Assembly: GCA_004297775.1 (NCBI GenBank)
Contig: SCUE01000007.1
Span: forward strand, 186,001 to 250,000
Direction: 5' to 3'
Length of the DNA: 64,000 bases
Source: Chloroflexota bacterium
GTDB lineage: Bacteria; Chloroflexota; UBA6077; FW602-bin22
In this document: positions 1 to 8,151 of the stretch, in pieces
Numbering within the stretch: the stretch's first letter is position 1
How the letters are laid out: every line of letters starts with the position of its first letter
Translations under genes and position numbers: made by a program
The notes under the pieces: generated by a model
Seen by the model: the letters and a program-made list of their open reading frames with translations, nothing else
Database searches by the model: none
What the model was told of the DNA's origin: nothing

Positions 1-28
1 ACACGCCAGGTTCGTGGAGCGTTGCCGG

Positions 29-34
29 TATAAT
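29..34 (+). promoter_or_regulatory. -10 box of a leaderless promoter (sulfatase-fold gene)
   Basis: A perfect TATAAT ends 8 nt before the GTG start at 43, so transcription should begin at or next to the start codon. No Shine-Dalgarno sequence lies between them. The -35 region is too close to the window edge to judge. Confidence 0.7.
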
Positions 35-42
35 CCCGCCCC

Positions 43-1410
43 GTGACCGCCCCGCGAAACGTCATCCTGATCGCGCTCGATACGCTTCGGGCGGATCACC
101 TCAGTTGCTTCGGCTATGGACGGCTTACCAGCCCTCACATCGATCGGCTGGCCAGCACCGGGACGCTGTTTGAGCGGTTCTACTCGCCGCATATTCCAAC
201 GCATCCCGGATTTACGACGATGCACACCGGACGGGACGCGTTCGTCCATGGCGTGGTGTCGCACGCCGGAAGCCACGTGCCGGACGAGGCCATCCCACTG
301 ATGGCTGAGGCGCTTGCGCGCCGCGGGGTCCACACCGTCGCGGTTGATAACCTCGGCCGTTGGTTCACGCGCGGGTTCGACGCCTACCTTCCGTTTGACT
401 GGGACAAGGATCCCACCAAGCCGTGGCGCAAAGCGGAGGCGGTAAACGCGGTTGCGCTCGGCGCGCTCGATCGCTGCGCGGCCGATCCTCGGCCGTTCTT
501 CCTGTTCCTCCACTACTGGGATCCACACACGCCGTACCTGCCGCCGTCGCCATTTGACCGAATGTTCGTCGCCGGCGATGAGCGGGACCCAGGCGAACGA
601 TCGATGGACCCGGTCTGGGCGTTCGAACCGTTTCGCGATTACTTCGCCCAGTGGATGGATGGCGTCACCGACATCCGGTTTCCCGTCGCCCAATACGATG
701 CCGAGATCGCGTACCTGGACACGGTGCTGGCTCGTCTATTCGCCCGCGTCGAGGAACTTGGCCTTCGGGACGATACGGCGATCGTCATCGTGTCCGACCA
801 CGGCGAGGTTCTGGACGACCACGTCGGCTACTTCGACCACCACGGTCTCTACGATGCGAATCTGCACGTCCCGTGCATCATTTCGGCGCCTGGCCTGGTT
901 CCCGCGGCGCATCGCGTATCGGGGTCAGCCTCGATGTTGGATATCGCGCCGACGGTCTACGACGCGCTGGGATTCCCGGATCTGTCAGCCGAGCTCGGCC
1001 TGCCCGGCCGAAGCCTGATCGAGGTTGCGAATGGGCGAGCCGATTGCGGCACGATCAGTGATCTCTACATCACCGAATCCACCTGGATGCGCAAGCGCGG
1101 CTGGCGCACGGGGCAATGGAAGCTCATCGAGGCGCTCGAACCCGACTTCCACGATGGACCGCCGATCGAGCTGTACGACCTTTCGACCGACCCGGGCGAG
1201 ATCACGAACTTAGCCTCGGAACGTCCCGAGATCATCGCCGAGCTATCGGCGCGGATGCACGGCTATGCGCGCCGTCGCGCGGCTGAGACGGGCGTTCCGG
1301 ACCCGATCCTGACCAGCCAGATCACGCTGCGACACATCGGCAAGATGGAAACGGCCGTGCCGAAGGATGATCGGTTATACGCGGAGGGCGGACGCGATCG
1401 GATGGGGTAG
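43..1410 (+). CDS. Alkaline-phosphatase superfamily hydrolase (sulfatase fold)
   Basis: A 455-residue protein with the sulfatase/phosphatase core. DTLRADHLSCFGY (from residue 13) forms the first metal site, HYWDPHTPY (about 158) and SDHGEVLDDH (about 251) are metal and active-site stretches, and the C-terminal part has the usual LYDLSTDPGE. The catalytic position, normally C/S-x-P-S-R with a formylglycine, reads IPTHPGF here. Thr53 takes the nucleophile place and the downstream Arg is missing. Family knowledge then favours a phosphatase or phosphodiesterase over a true sulfatase (inference). No signal peptide is visible, so it is probably cytoplasmic. The GTG start is set by the TATAAT 8 nt upstream. 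It converges on lgt. Confidence 0.85.
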   Translation: MTAPRNVILIALDTLRADHLSCFGYGRLTSPHIDRLASTGTLFERFYSPHIPTHPGFTTMHTGRDAFVHGVVSHAGSHVPDEAIPLMAEALARRGVHTVAVDNLGRWFTRGFDAYLPFDWDKDPTKPWRKAEAVNAVALGALDRCAADPRPFFLFLHYWDPHTPYLPPSPFDRMFVAGDERDPGERSMDPVWAFEPFRDYFAQWMDGVTDIRFPVAQYDAEIAYLDTVLARLFARVEELGLRDDTAIVIVSDHGEVLDDHVGYFDHHGLYDANLHVPCIISAPGLVPAAHRVSGSASMLDIAPTVYDALGFPDLSAELGLPGRSLIEVANGRADCGTISDLYITESTWMRKRGWRTGQWKLIEALEPDFHDGPPIELYDLSTDPGEITNLASERPEIIAELSARMHGYARRRAAETGVPDPILTSQITLRHIGKMETAVPKDDRLYAEGGRDRMG

Positions 1411-1428
1411 GCGAGCGTTCAGCTCGCC
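1410..1428. terminator. Hairpin between convergent genes
   Basis: GGCGAGC and GCTCGCC form a 7-bp perfect stem with a 5-nt loop that holds the lgt stop codon. There is no T-run on either side. It serves the ends of both the hydrolase gene and lgt. Confidence 0.5.
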
Positions 1429-2231
1429 AGATCCGCGATCGGCTCTCGGCGGTACCCACCGCGCAAACCCATCCAGCCGAGAGCGGCGACGCCCAGGACG
1501 ACTCCCACCACCGCCACGAGTTGCGCCTGCGACAGGCCGAGCGCCTGAATGGCATCGACGCGGTAGAAGCTGATCCAGAATCGGCCGACCGCGTAGAGCG
1601 CGACGTAGAGCCAGAAGATAACGCCGAACCGGGCCCGACCTCGAAGTAGCATCAGCAGCCCGAAGACGAGCATGTCCCAGACGAGCTCGTAACCGACCGC
1701 CAGATGGACCGGCAGCCCCATCTCACCCAGCGTATTCGGGTGCGTGTACACGACCGCCAGGGACGATTCGAGCGGTAGTCCGTGATGCTCGCCGTTGATG
1801 ACATCGCCGATCCGGCCAATTGCCTGGCCAAGGATGAGGCCGACCGCGCCGCCGTCAGTCATCTTCGCGACATCGATCCCGGTCATCCGAGCGTAGATCG
1901 TGCCGGTCAAGATCCCGCCGACGATCGCGCCATAGATCGCAATCCCACCCTCGTTGATCATCACGATCTGGAGCAGGTTCGTGGAGTAGTAGCCCCAGTT
2001 GTCCCAAACGTGAAACAGACGCGCGCCGACGATTCCGCCGGCCACGGACCAGAGGGCGAGGTTGTACGCGCCATCCTCGTTCACGCCGGCTTCGGCCGCG
2101 ATCCGCACGCCGAGACTTACCCCCGCGATGACGCCGATCGCGGAGAACAGGCCATGCCAGGAAAGCGTGAACGGACCCAGGAAGAAGATGTTCGGATCGA
2201 TGTAGATGGAAATCGCGAGCAGTGGTATCAC
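1419..2231 (-). CDS. lgt: Prolipoprotein diacylglyceryl transferase
   Basis: Lgt moves diacylglycerol from phosphatidylglycerol to the lipobox Cys of prolipoproteins in the inner membrane. The 270-residue protein has about seven hydrophobic segments and the family signature GRIGDVINGEHHG, with the conserved Arg and Glu, plus EGGIAIYGAIVGG and VGRFWISFYR. The length is normal. The reading frame stays open upstream through ccdA, but the GTG at 2231 overlaps the ccdA stop as GTGA. That makes it the natural coupled start, and it places the first hydrophobic segment correctly. It forms an operon with ccdA. Confidence 0.93.
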   Translation of the reverse strand: MIPLLAISIYIDPNIFFLGPFTLSWHGLFSAIGVIAGVSLGVRIAAEAGVNEDGAYNLALWSVAGGIVGARLFHVWDNWGYYSTNLLQIVMINEGGIAIYGAIVGGILTGTIYARMTGIDVAKMTDGGAVGLILGQAIGRIGDVINGEHHGLPLESSLAVVYTHPNTLGEMGLPVHLAVGYELVWDMLVFGLLMLLRGRARFGVIFWLYVALYAVGRFWISFYRVDAIQALGLSQAQLVAVVGVVLGVAALGWMGLRGGYRREPIADLAS

Positions 2232-2962
2232 AGTGCCAAACCGTAGCCGAAAACGCGTGTGAACCACGCAGTAATCAGGATCATCTGGTCCGTGAAGAGC
2301 AAGACCCCCATACCGATGAGGAGCGCGCCACTGACCAGTTCGACCGGACGGTGGCGGGTGCGCAACCATCGCGTCAATGCCGTGGCGCGCTGGATGCCGA
2401 GTGCCGCCACGATGAACGGCACCCCCATCCCGAGCGAGTAGGCGAATAGGAGAAGCGTTCCTTGACCAAGTGTTTCGCTCTGGCTCGCCAGCGCCAGGAT
2501 GGAAGCCAGGATCGCGCCAACGCACGGTGTCCACCCGATGCCGAATGCGCCTCCCATGAGAAGCGCGCCGCCGACGCCTTGACCGCCGAAGCGCGTGAAA
2601 TCGACTCGGCTTTCCCGGTACAGAAGCGGGATTCGAATCAAGCCGGCCGTGTGCAGACCGAAGACGATCACGATGGCTCCCGCGACGCGCGTCATCACGC
2701 CTTGATAGTCAGCCAATGCCTGACCGATCACCGTGACGCCAAGTCCGAACAGCGACAGCACGATCGAAAGTCCGGCCACGAACGCGAACGCGCTCGGCAG
2801 GATCGATCCCATATTGACACGGTCGACCTCAGCGAGATCGGCCACCGACCGTCCGGTGATGTACGAAAGGTACGCCGGAACCAGCGGCAGGACGCACGGC
2901 GACACGAATGAAAGAATGCCGGCCGCGAACGCCACCGCGACAGTGACAGACGAGGCGTCCAC
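2228..2962 (-). CDS. ccdA: CcdA-family cytochrome c biogenesis / thiol-disulfide transporter
   Basis: A 244-residue polytopic membrane protein of the CcdA/DsbD-beta family, which passes electrons from cytoplasmic thioredoxin across the membrane. The two family Cys lie in SPCVLPLVPAYLSYITG (residues 21-37) and GWTPCVGAIL. Six hydrophobic segments are visible. The GTG start follows a TACCAT box with 7 nt between. The gene overlaps lgt by 4 nt (GTGA). No cytochrome c maturation genes are adjacent, so its partner could be a membrane thioredoxin elsewhere. Confidence 0.9.
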   Translation of the reverse strand: MDASSVTVAVAFAAGILSFVSPCVLPLVPAYLSYITGRSVADLAEVDRVNMGSILPSAFAFVAGLSIVLSLFGLGVTVIGQALADYQGVMTRVAGAIVIVFGLHTAGLIRIPLLYRESRVDFTRFGGQGVGGALLMGGAFGIGWTPCVGAILASILALASQSETLGQGTLLLFAYSLGMGVPFIVAALGIQRATALTRWLRTRHRPVELVSGALLIGMGVLLFTDQMILITAWFTRVFGYGLAL

Positions 2963-2969
2963 CGGACCA

Positions 2970-2975
2970 ATGGTA
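2970..2975 (-). promoter_or_regulatory. -10 box of a leaderless promoter (ccdA-lgt)
   Basis: TACCAT on the minus strand lies 7 nt before the ccdA GTG at 2962, with no ribosome binding site between. This is the spacing seen at many other starts in the window. Confidence 0.5.
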
Positions 2976-3092
2976 GGGTCGCGCGGGCGCGTTTCGCCCG
3001 CTCACACGGTCGCTGCGACTGGCCGCCTGCGCATGGGCGGTCCGAAATAAGACCCGCGCCGATAATCCCAATGCTCAGTGTCTTTCCCACAC

Positions 3093-4379
3093 CTACCTCC
3101 GCCGTCCCTGAGTCGCGGCAGCATGGAAATCGAGAAGCCGCCAGCGTCCGCGGGACGACGCCATGGCCGATATCGCTAGCCAGGGTGCGCGCTGCTCGGC
3201 GCCGCGCGCCTCGTCCCGAAACCGGTAGTCGTTCTTGCGAATGTACTCGTCGAGACCGTCGGCGATCGTTGACCACCACGCGATCGACGCCGAGGGATCG
3301 ACACCAATCTGGAGCGCGTGCCGCCGACAGAAAGGGTCGCCTTGGGTCGACTCGATGGTGCTGTCGCGCACTCGGCAGAATCCGCACATGGGTTCCCCCG
3401 GCAACGATCGTGCGATCTCGAGGCACGCCTGGCGGGATCGCCGCGTCGCGAACGTGAGTGGTCCGAGCGTGAGCGGCGCGGCGACGGTCAGCGCGCGGTG
3501 GGCGTCCACGAGCGCCGACCTGAGCGCGGCGCCGATCGAGCCGAACATCGCGCGCGACCGGACGGGCCCAACCCGATCGTGGACAAGCCAGGCATGGTGG
3601 ACGCACGACGCCTCGCCCGGCTCCAGCGTGGACTCCGGAACCGAGACCGCCTTGTCAACCCGAGCATCTCCGTCACGGCAGACCGCGCAGAGCGTGGCGC
3701 CCATTCGTTCGTCAGCAACACTCCACCGCGACGGCCGGGCACCCACGATCAGCGCAATCAGCGGGTCGCCGGTCTCCTCATCCGGCGCTGGCCGCGCGGC
3801 CGAGCGCCCGGCGCGGACTCTGGATGTCTCCCCGTTCGGCTTCTGAAGCAGCGGACGCCAGCTCGGATCGCGCGTGGACTCAGCCACCGTCAACATTGCC
3901 CGCATCAAAGCCGCCAGGCCGCGGCCGCCAGTTCCGATCGCGACGCGCGCGTGCGGCAGACACAGTCCCGCGCCGCTTTCCACCGCGGCCGCCAGCCCTG
4001 GTTCGGCGCCGTGCTCAACCAGAACACTTATGTAGCGCCGAATCGCGCCATCGTGGAACTCGCAAGCGATGCATCCGCCGCGACCATTGCCCGTGTCCGA
4101 ATCGGACGACGCGGCACGGATCGTCGAGCGAATCACATCGCGATAGATGATCCCCGCTCCAAACGGTTCCCGAGCATCATCGAGCAGCATCCAAGCGTGC
4201 CGATTGCAGAATCCGCGCGCATCCCGCAGCCGAACGCGCAGATCCAGGTCGTTCACACACTCGAACGCGACCGATTCCAGAAACCGTCGAGCCGACCGCG
4301 TGGCGAGGCGGCAGATGACGCACCCTGGCGCGGCGAGGGCATCACGAACCTCGTAGTACGTCGTGTGGCGTCCGGACAC
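3093..4379 (-). CDS. DUF6062-like protein with four Cys/His modules
   Basis: A 428-residue soluble protein made of four repeats, each a C-x2-C followed 35-40 residues later by C-x2-H. Repeat 1 is CVIC with FCNRH (residues 19-61), repeat 2 CIAC with LCLPH, repeat 3 CAVC with SCVHH, and repeat 4 CGFC with FCRRH. The spacing suggests four zinc (or Fe-S) sites in a helical scaffold. It resembles the DUF6062 proteins of Chloroflexota, whose function is unknown. The region between repeats 2 and 3 is Arg/Pro-rich and looks like a linker. The start (GTG) is the longest reasonable one. It is divergent from the small gene at 4450. Confidence 0.75.
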   Translation of the reverse strand: MSGRHTTYYEVRDALAAPGCVICRLATRSARRFLESVAFECVNDLDLRVRLRDARGFCNRHAWMLLDDAREPFGAGIIYRDVIRSTIRAASSDSDTGNGRGGCIACEFHDGAIRRYISVLVEHGAEPGLAAAVESGAGLCLPHARVAIGTGGRGLAALMRAMLTVAESTRDPSWRPLLQKPNGETSRVRAGRSAARPAPDEETGDPLIALIVGARPSRWSVADERMGATLCAVCRDGDARVDKAVSVPESTLEPGEASCVHHAWLVHDRVGPVRSRAMFGSIGAALRSALVDAHRALTVAAPLTLGPLTFATRRSRQACLEIARSLPGEPMCGFCRVRDSTIESTQGDPFCRRHALQIGVDPSASIAWWSTIADGLDEYIRKNDYRFRDEARGAEQRAPWLAISAMASSRGRWRLLDFHAAATQGRRR

Positions 4380-4406
4380 TTTTCTACGCCCGACTAATCG
4401 GTCGAT

Positions 4407-4415
4407 TCATACGAT
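4407..4415. promoter_or_regulatory. Overlapping divergent -10 boxes
   Basis: TACGAT (4410-4415) faces right toward the gene at 4450, and TATGAA (4412-4407) faces left toward the DUF6062-like gene. The two boxes overlap, so the promoters probably compete. No good -35 is visible. Confidence 0.35.
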
Positions 4416-4449
4416 GCTGCCGAGGCGCTGGTCGGTGGGGAGGTTTGCG

Positions 4450-4653
4450 ATGCTGTTGACGCCGTCGAAAGCTGAGGAGAAGGTACTTCTCCTGTTTCGC
4501 TCGCCGATGCCGATTCGCGGCACCGCGTCCGACGTCGCGCGTCGCATCCACGGCGACATGGACGATGTGAAAGCCGCGCTCGACGAGCTCGTCGCGCGGG
4601 GCGATCTCCGTCGGCACGACGTTCCAGGGGAGCGACCGGTCTACTGGAGCTAG
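4450..4653 (+). CDS. Small winged-helix-like protein
   Basis: A 67-residue protein with a helix-turn-helix pattern, [20 protein letters not shown] followed by [11 protein letters not shown], typical of a MarR/ArsR-size winged helix. No enzymatic motif is seen. An ATG at 4414 is in frame, but the ATG at 4450 has a strong GGGGAGG at 4437-4443 seven nt upstream and also places the fold best. The stop overlaps the stop of the convergent DUF255 gene within a CTAG. A DNA-binding role is inferred; no target is evident. Confidence 0.6.
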   Translation: MLLTPSKAEEKVLLLFRSPMPIRGTASDVARRIHGDMDDVKAALDELVARGDLRRHDVPGERPVYWS

Positions 4654-6698
4654 CGGCCGTCGAGCTGTCGCGCGAGTTCGCGCGCCTCGGTTGTCGGCGG
4701 CTGGCAGACGAATCGCCGACACAGGTACGCGGTTGGCCGAGCGTCGATCGCCGCCCGGTCGCGCAGAAACGGCACGAGGGCCGTCGCCTCGGCGTCGCCG
4801 GGCGCGCACACCGCGATGACTCGGCCCGGCATATACCGCTGTCGAACGACCTGGAGCAAGCCGCCGGTCAATCCCGATTCCGGGTCACCGATGATCGCGA
4901 CTTCGATCGGCTCGCGGGTCATCTCGTCGATCGCCGATAGCCATCGACCGAAGGCGGATGGGGATTGGGTCGCCACCTCGGCGATAGCCCGCGGCGCATC
5001 GGCAGCTCGCCGCGCGTATTCCTCGTCACCGCACAGATGGGCCAGCCGCGCCATCACATCGACCAGCACCGCGTTCGCGGATGGCGTCGCGTTGTCGTAC
5101 AGATCCTTCGGCCGGGCGATCAGCGTCTCGTGGTCGTCGCTCGTGTCGTAGAACCCGCCGCGCTCGTCGTCGGCGAAATGGGCGATCGCCGAATCGACGA
5201 GCGACCGAGCGGCCAGCAACCAACGCGGCGCAAAGGTCAATTCGTAGAGCGCCAGGAATCCATCCGCGACGTAGGCGTAGTCCTCGAGAAACCCATTCTG
5301 ACGAGCGACACCCCGCGCGTAGACGTGCCTTGCCCGACCGTCACGCACCAGGGCGTCCATCAGAAACGTGCCATTCGCGAGGGCGGACCGGCGAAATCGG
5401 TCCGAGCCGAGCACCGTCGCGGCGTGCGCCATCGCGCGAAGCATCAGGCCATTCCACGACGCCAGGATCTTCTCGTCCCGGCCCGGCGCGATCCGCTGGG
5501 ATCGCGCGTCACGAAGCCGCGGCAAGCTGCGATCGACTAGCGCGCGCAGGCTCTCGACCGAAACACCGTGGCGAGCCGCGATCGCGCCGGGATCGTCCTT
5601 CAGGTTTGGGATGCTTCGGTGCTCCCAATTCCCCGCCACGGTGACATCCAGATAGTCGGCGACGATTGGACCATCGGTCGGCCCGAGGACCGCTTGGATC
5701 TCGTTGGGCATCCAGACGTAGAACTTGCCCTCGACGCCCTCCGAATCGGCGTCCTGAGCGGAGTAGAAACCGCCCTCCGGCGACGTCATTTCGCGGATGA
5801 CGTAGTCGAGCGTGCTCTCAGCTACGGTGCGATAGAAGCGCTGACCGGTTGCCAGCCACGCGTCGGTGTAGGCGCGCGCTAACAAGGCGTTGTCGTACAG
5901 CATCTTCTCGAAATGAGGGACGAGCCACGTTGCATCGACGCTGTAGCGATGAAACCCGCCGCCGACTTGATCGCGAAGGCCGCCCCGCGCCATGTGAATC
6001 AGCGTCGACTCGACGATCTCGAGCGCCCGCGTGTCACCCGATCGCTCGTGGTGCCGCAAGAGGAAATCGAGTGCCATCGCCGGCGGGAACTTCGGTGCCC
6101 CGCCGAAGCCGCCGTTCTGCTCGTCGAACGACGCTACGAGGCCGAGGAACGCCCGATTCAACAACGTCTCGTCATACGACTCACCGACATCGACGCTCGA
6201 ACCGGATGCGAGGAACTCGGAAACGGAGCGCGTTGTCTTCTCGACTGCTTCGGGACGCTCGCGATAGGTCCGCGTAACGTGGTCGAGAACTCGACGAAAT
6301 GACGGAATGTTGAAGCGATCGCCCGGCGGGAAATAGGTTCCGGCATAGAATGGAACGCCCGATGGAGTGAGGAAGACGGTCATTGGCCAGCCGCCGCCGC
6401 CGGATATCGCCACGGTGACCCGCATATAGATAGCGTCAAGATCCGGGCGCTCCTCGCGATCGACCTTGACGTTGATGAAGTTCTCATTCATCAGCGAAGC
6501 GACCTCGGGATCCTCGAACGACTCGTGTGCCATCACGTGGCACCAGTGGCAGGCTGAGTAGCCGATCGACAACAAGATCGGCCGATCGAGCGCGCGCGCC
6601 ATCGCCAGAGCCTCGTCGCCCCACGGGTACCAATCGACCGGATTCTCCGCGTGCTGGAGCAGGTACGGACTCGTTTCGCCGGCTAGGCGGTTTGGCAT
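4650..6698 (-). CDS. DUF255 thioredoxin-fold / six-hairpin protein (YyaL, SSP411 type)
   Basis: A 682-residue cytoplasmic protein. The N-terminal 170 residues are the DUF255 thioredoxin-like domain with the invariant CHWCH in [15 protein letters not shown], and the start [21 protein letters not shown] is the family opening. The rest is an alpha/alpha-barrel like cellobiose epimerases, including [19 protein letters not shown] and YDNALLA. The molecular function of the family is unsettled. The ATG at 6698 is preceded by GAGGGA, and upstream in-frame codons run into the gdhA promoter. It is divergent from gdhA with about 56 bp between the two starts. Confidence 0.9.
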   Translation of the reverse strand: MPNRLAGETSPYLLQHAENPVDWYPWGDEALAMARALDRPILLSIGYSACHWCHVMAHESFEDPEVASLMNENFINVKVDREERPDLDAIYMRVTVAISGGGGWPMTVFLTPSGVPFYAGTYFPPGDRFNIPSFRRVLDHVTRTYRERPEAVEKTTRSVSEFLASGSSVDVGESYDETLLNRAFLGLVASFDEQNGGFGGAPKFPPAMALDFLLRHHERSGDTRALEIVESTLIHMARGGLRDQVGGGFHRYSVDATWLVPHFEKMLYDNALLARAYTDAWLATGQRFYRTVAESTLDYVIREMTSPEGGFYSAQDADSEGVEGKFYVWMPNEIQAVLGPTDGPIVADYLDVTVAGNWEHRSIPNLKDDPGAIAARHGVSVESLRALVDRSLPRLRDARSQRIAPGRDEKILASWNGLMLRAMAHAATVLGSDRFRRSALANGTFLMDALVRDGRARHVYARGVARQNGFLEDYAYVADGFLALYELTFAPRWLLAARSLVDSAIAHFADDERGGFYDTSDDHETLIARPKDLYDNATPSANAVLVDVMARLAHLCGDEEYARRAADAPRAIAEVATQSPSAFGRWLSAIDEMTREPIEVAIIGDPESGLTGGLLQVVRQRYMPGRVIAVCAPGDAEATALVPFLRDRAAIDARPTAYLCRRFVCQPPTTEARELARQLDGR

Positions 6699-6700
6699 AT

Positions 6701-6728
6701 TTGCTTCCCTCGTCCCAATTCGTAGTAT
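6701..6728 (+). promoter_or_regulatory. Sigma-A-like promoter of gdhA
   Basis: TTGCTT (6701-6706) and TAGTAT (6723-6728) are 16 nt apart, a recognisable -35/-10 pair. The transcript would have a leader of about 20 nt carrying GCGGAGG before the ATG at 6755. A GATACT box on the other strand in the same interval may serve the divergent gene. Confidence 0.5.
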
Positions 6729-6754
6729 CGAAGAAGGAATTCGCGGAGGCCACG

Positions 6755-8020
6755 ATGACGTCACCTTCAAGCGCGCACACCGAGAACTCCTTCCACGTCG
6801 CGCAGCGCCAGTTCGATATCGCGGCTGATCGTCTGCGGCTGGACGACGGCATTCGAGACATCCTGCGCAACTGCCGTCGCGAGTTGACCGTCAACTTCCC
6901 GGTCCGGATGGACGACGGTTCGACGCGACTCTTCCAGGGCTACCGAGTCCAGCACTCGCTGCACCGCGGCCCGGCCAAGGGTGGAATCAGATACCACCCG
7001 GGTGTCGATATCGACGACGTGCGCGCGCTCGCGATGTGGATGACGTGGAAATGCGCGGTCGTCGGGCTTCCGTTCGGCGGCGCCAAGGGCGGCGTTACCT
7101 GCAATCCGCGCGACCTTTCCCTGCGGGAACTGGAAAACCTGACGCGACGGTTCACGAGCGAAATCTCCATCCTGATCGGACCCGACAGTGACATTCCGGC
7201 GCCTGACGTCAATACCAGCGCCCAGATCATGGCCTGGATGATGGACACGTACTCGATGAACGTCGGCCACTCGGTGCCAGCGGTCGTCACCGGCAAGCCG
7301 ATCGAAATCGGCGGCTCGGAGGGACGCGCCGAGGCAACCGGTCGTGGATGCGCGATCGCGACCCGAAAGGCGGCGCGCGCGGTTGGGATGCCTCTGGAAG
7401 GCGCCCGGGTCGCGATTCAGGGCTTTGGCAATGTCGGCGCGCCACTCGCCCAGTTCCTGCACGGTGACGGATGCCGAGTCGTCGCCCTATCTGATTCGCG
7501 CGGCGGCATCTATCGCGAGAGCGGTCTGGACCCGCGCGCCATATCCCGCTTCAAGGAGGAGACCGGATCGATCATCGGCTTTCCTGGCGCGGAGCGGATC
7601 ACTCATCGAGAACTGGATGAACTCGATTGCGACATCCTGGCGCCGTGTGCGCTTGCGAATGAGATCACTCGAGAGAACGCCGCCCGGGTACGCGCACGCA
7701 TCATCGTCGAGGGCGCGAACGGTCCCACGACGCCGGAGGCCGACCGAATACTGGCCGATCGGAAGATACTGGTCGTCCCGGACATCCTCGCGAATGCCGG
7801 CGGAGTGACAGTTTCGTACTTCGAGTGGGTTCAGGATCTGCAGGCGTTCTTTTGGGACGAAGCCGAGATCAACGCCCGCCTCGAGACGATCATGGTGCGC
7901 GCCTACGACGCCGTCGCGCGCGAGGCCGACATTCATGCCGTCGATCTGCGCACGGCCGCCCATATGCTGGCGGTGTCGCGGGTTGCGGCGGCCCTGCGAC
8001 TGCGCGGGATCTTCCCGTAA
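6755..8020 (+). CDS. gdhA: Glutamate/leucine/phenylalanine dehydrogenase family protein
   Basis: A 421-residue NAD(P)-dependent oxidative deaminase, most likely converting glutamate to 2-oxoglutarate and ammonia. The substrate domain has [29 protein letters not shown] (the catalytic Lys region) and [13 protein letters not shown]. The nucleotide domain has GFGNVG (about residue 225). The C-terminal part with [17 protein letters not shown] is normal. The length equals that of hexameric bacterial GDHs. The ATG at 6755 is preceded by GCGGAGG. Glutamate specificity is inferred from overall resemblance. Confidence 0.93.
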   Translation: MTSPSSAHTENSFHVAQRQFDIAADRLRLDDGIRDILRNCRRELTVNFPVRMDDGSTRLFQGYRVQHSLHRGPAKGGIRYHPGVDIDDVRALAMWMTWKCAVVGLPFGGAKGGVTCNPRDLSLRELENLTRRFTSEISILIGPDSDIPAPDVNTSAQIMAWMMDTYSMNVGHSVPAVVTGKPIEIGGSEGRAEATGRGCAIATRKAARAVGMPLEGARVAIQGFGNVGAPLAQFLHGDGCRVVALSDSRGGIYRESGLDPRAISRFKEETGSIIGFPGAERITHRELDELDCDILAPCALANEITRENAARVRARIIVEGANGPTTPEADRILADRKILVVPDILANAGGVTVSYFEWVQDLQAFFWDEAEINARLETIMVRAYDAVAREADIHAVDLRTAAHMLAVSRVAAALRLRGIFP

Positions 8021-8025
8021 TTCCG

Positions 8026-8037
8026 CGCCGGCCGGCG
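8026..8037. repeat. 12-bp GC palindrome after gdhA
   Basis: CGCCGGCCGGCG is a perfect palindrome six bases after the gdhA stop. It is followed by a second weaker hairpin (GTGG-CTG-CCAC inside GTAG/CTAC, to about 8062) without a T-run. It may take part in termination. Confidence 0.3.
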
Positions 8038-8137
8038 TAGTGGCTGCCACGCGCGGCTACTAGCGAGCGCTTTCGCGTTTAGGTCGCGGCAACATAACAG
8101 ATCCCGCGTTCGAGACGGTGCGTGCCGCCGGACGCGG

Positions 8138-8143
8138 TACGAT
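8138..8143 (+). promoter_or_regulatory. -10 box of a leaderless promoter (dnaE)
   Basis: TACGAT ends 8 nt before the ATG at 8152, with no Shine-Dalgarno sequence between. This favours 8152 over the in-frame GTG at 8122 as the dnaE start. Confidence 0.55.
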
Positions 8144-8151
8144 TCGGCGCG

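Noticed and set aside
2228-2534. Upstream extension of lgt to 2534
   Set aside because: It would lie wholly in ccdA, and GTG 2231 with a GTGA overlap gives a normal Lgt.
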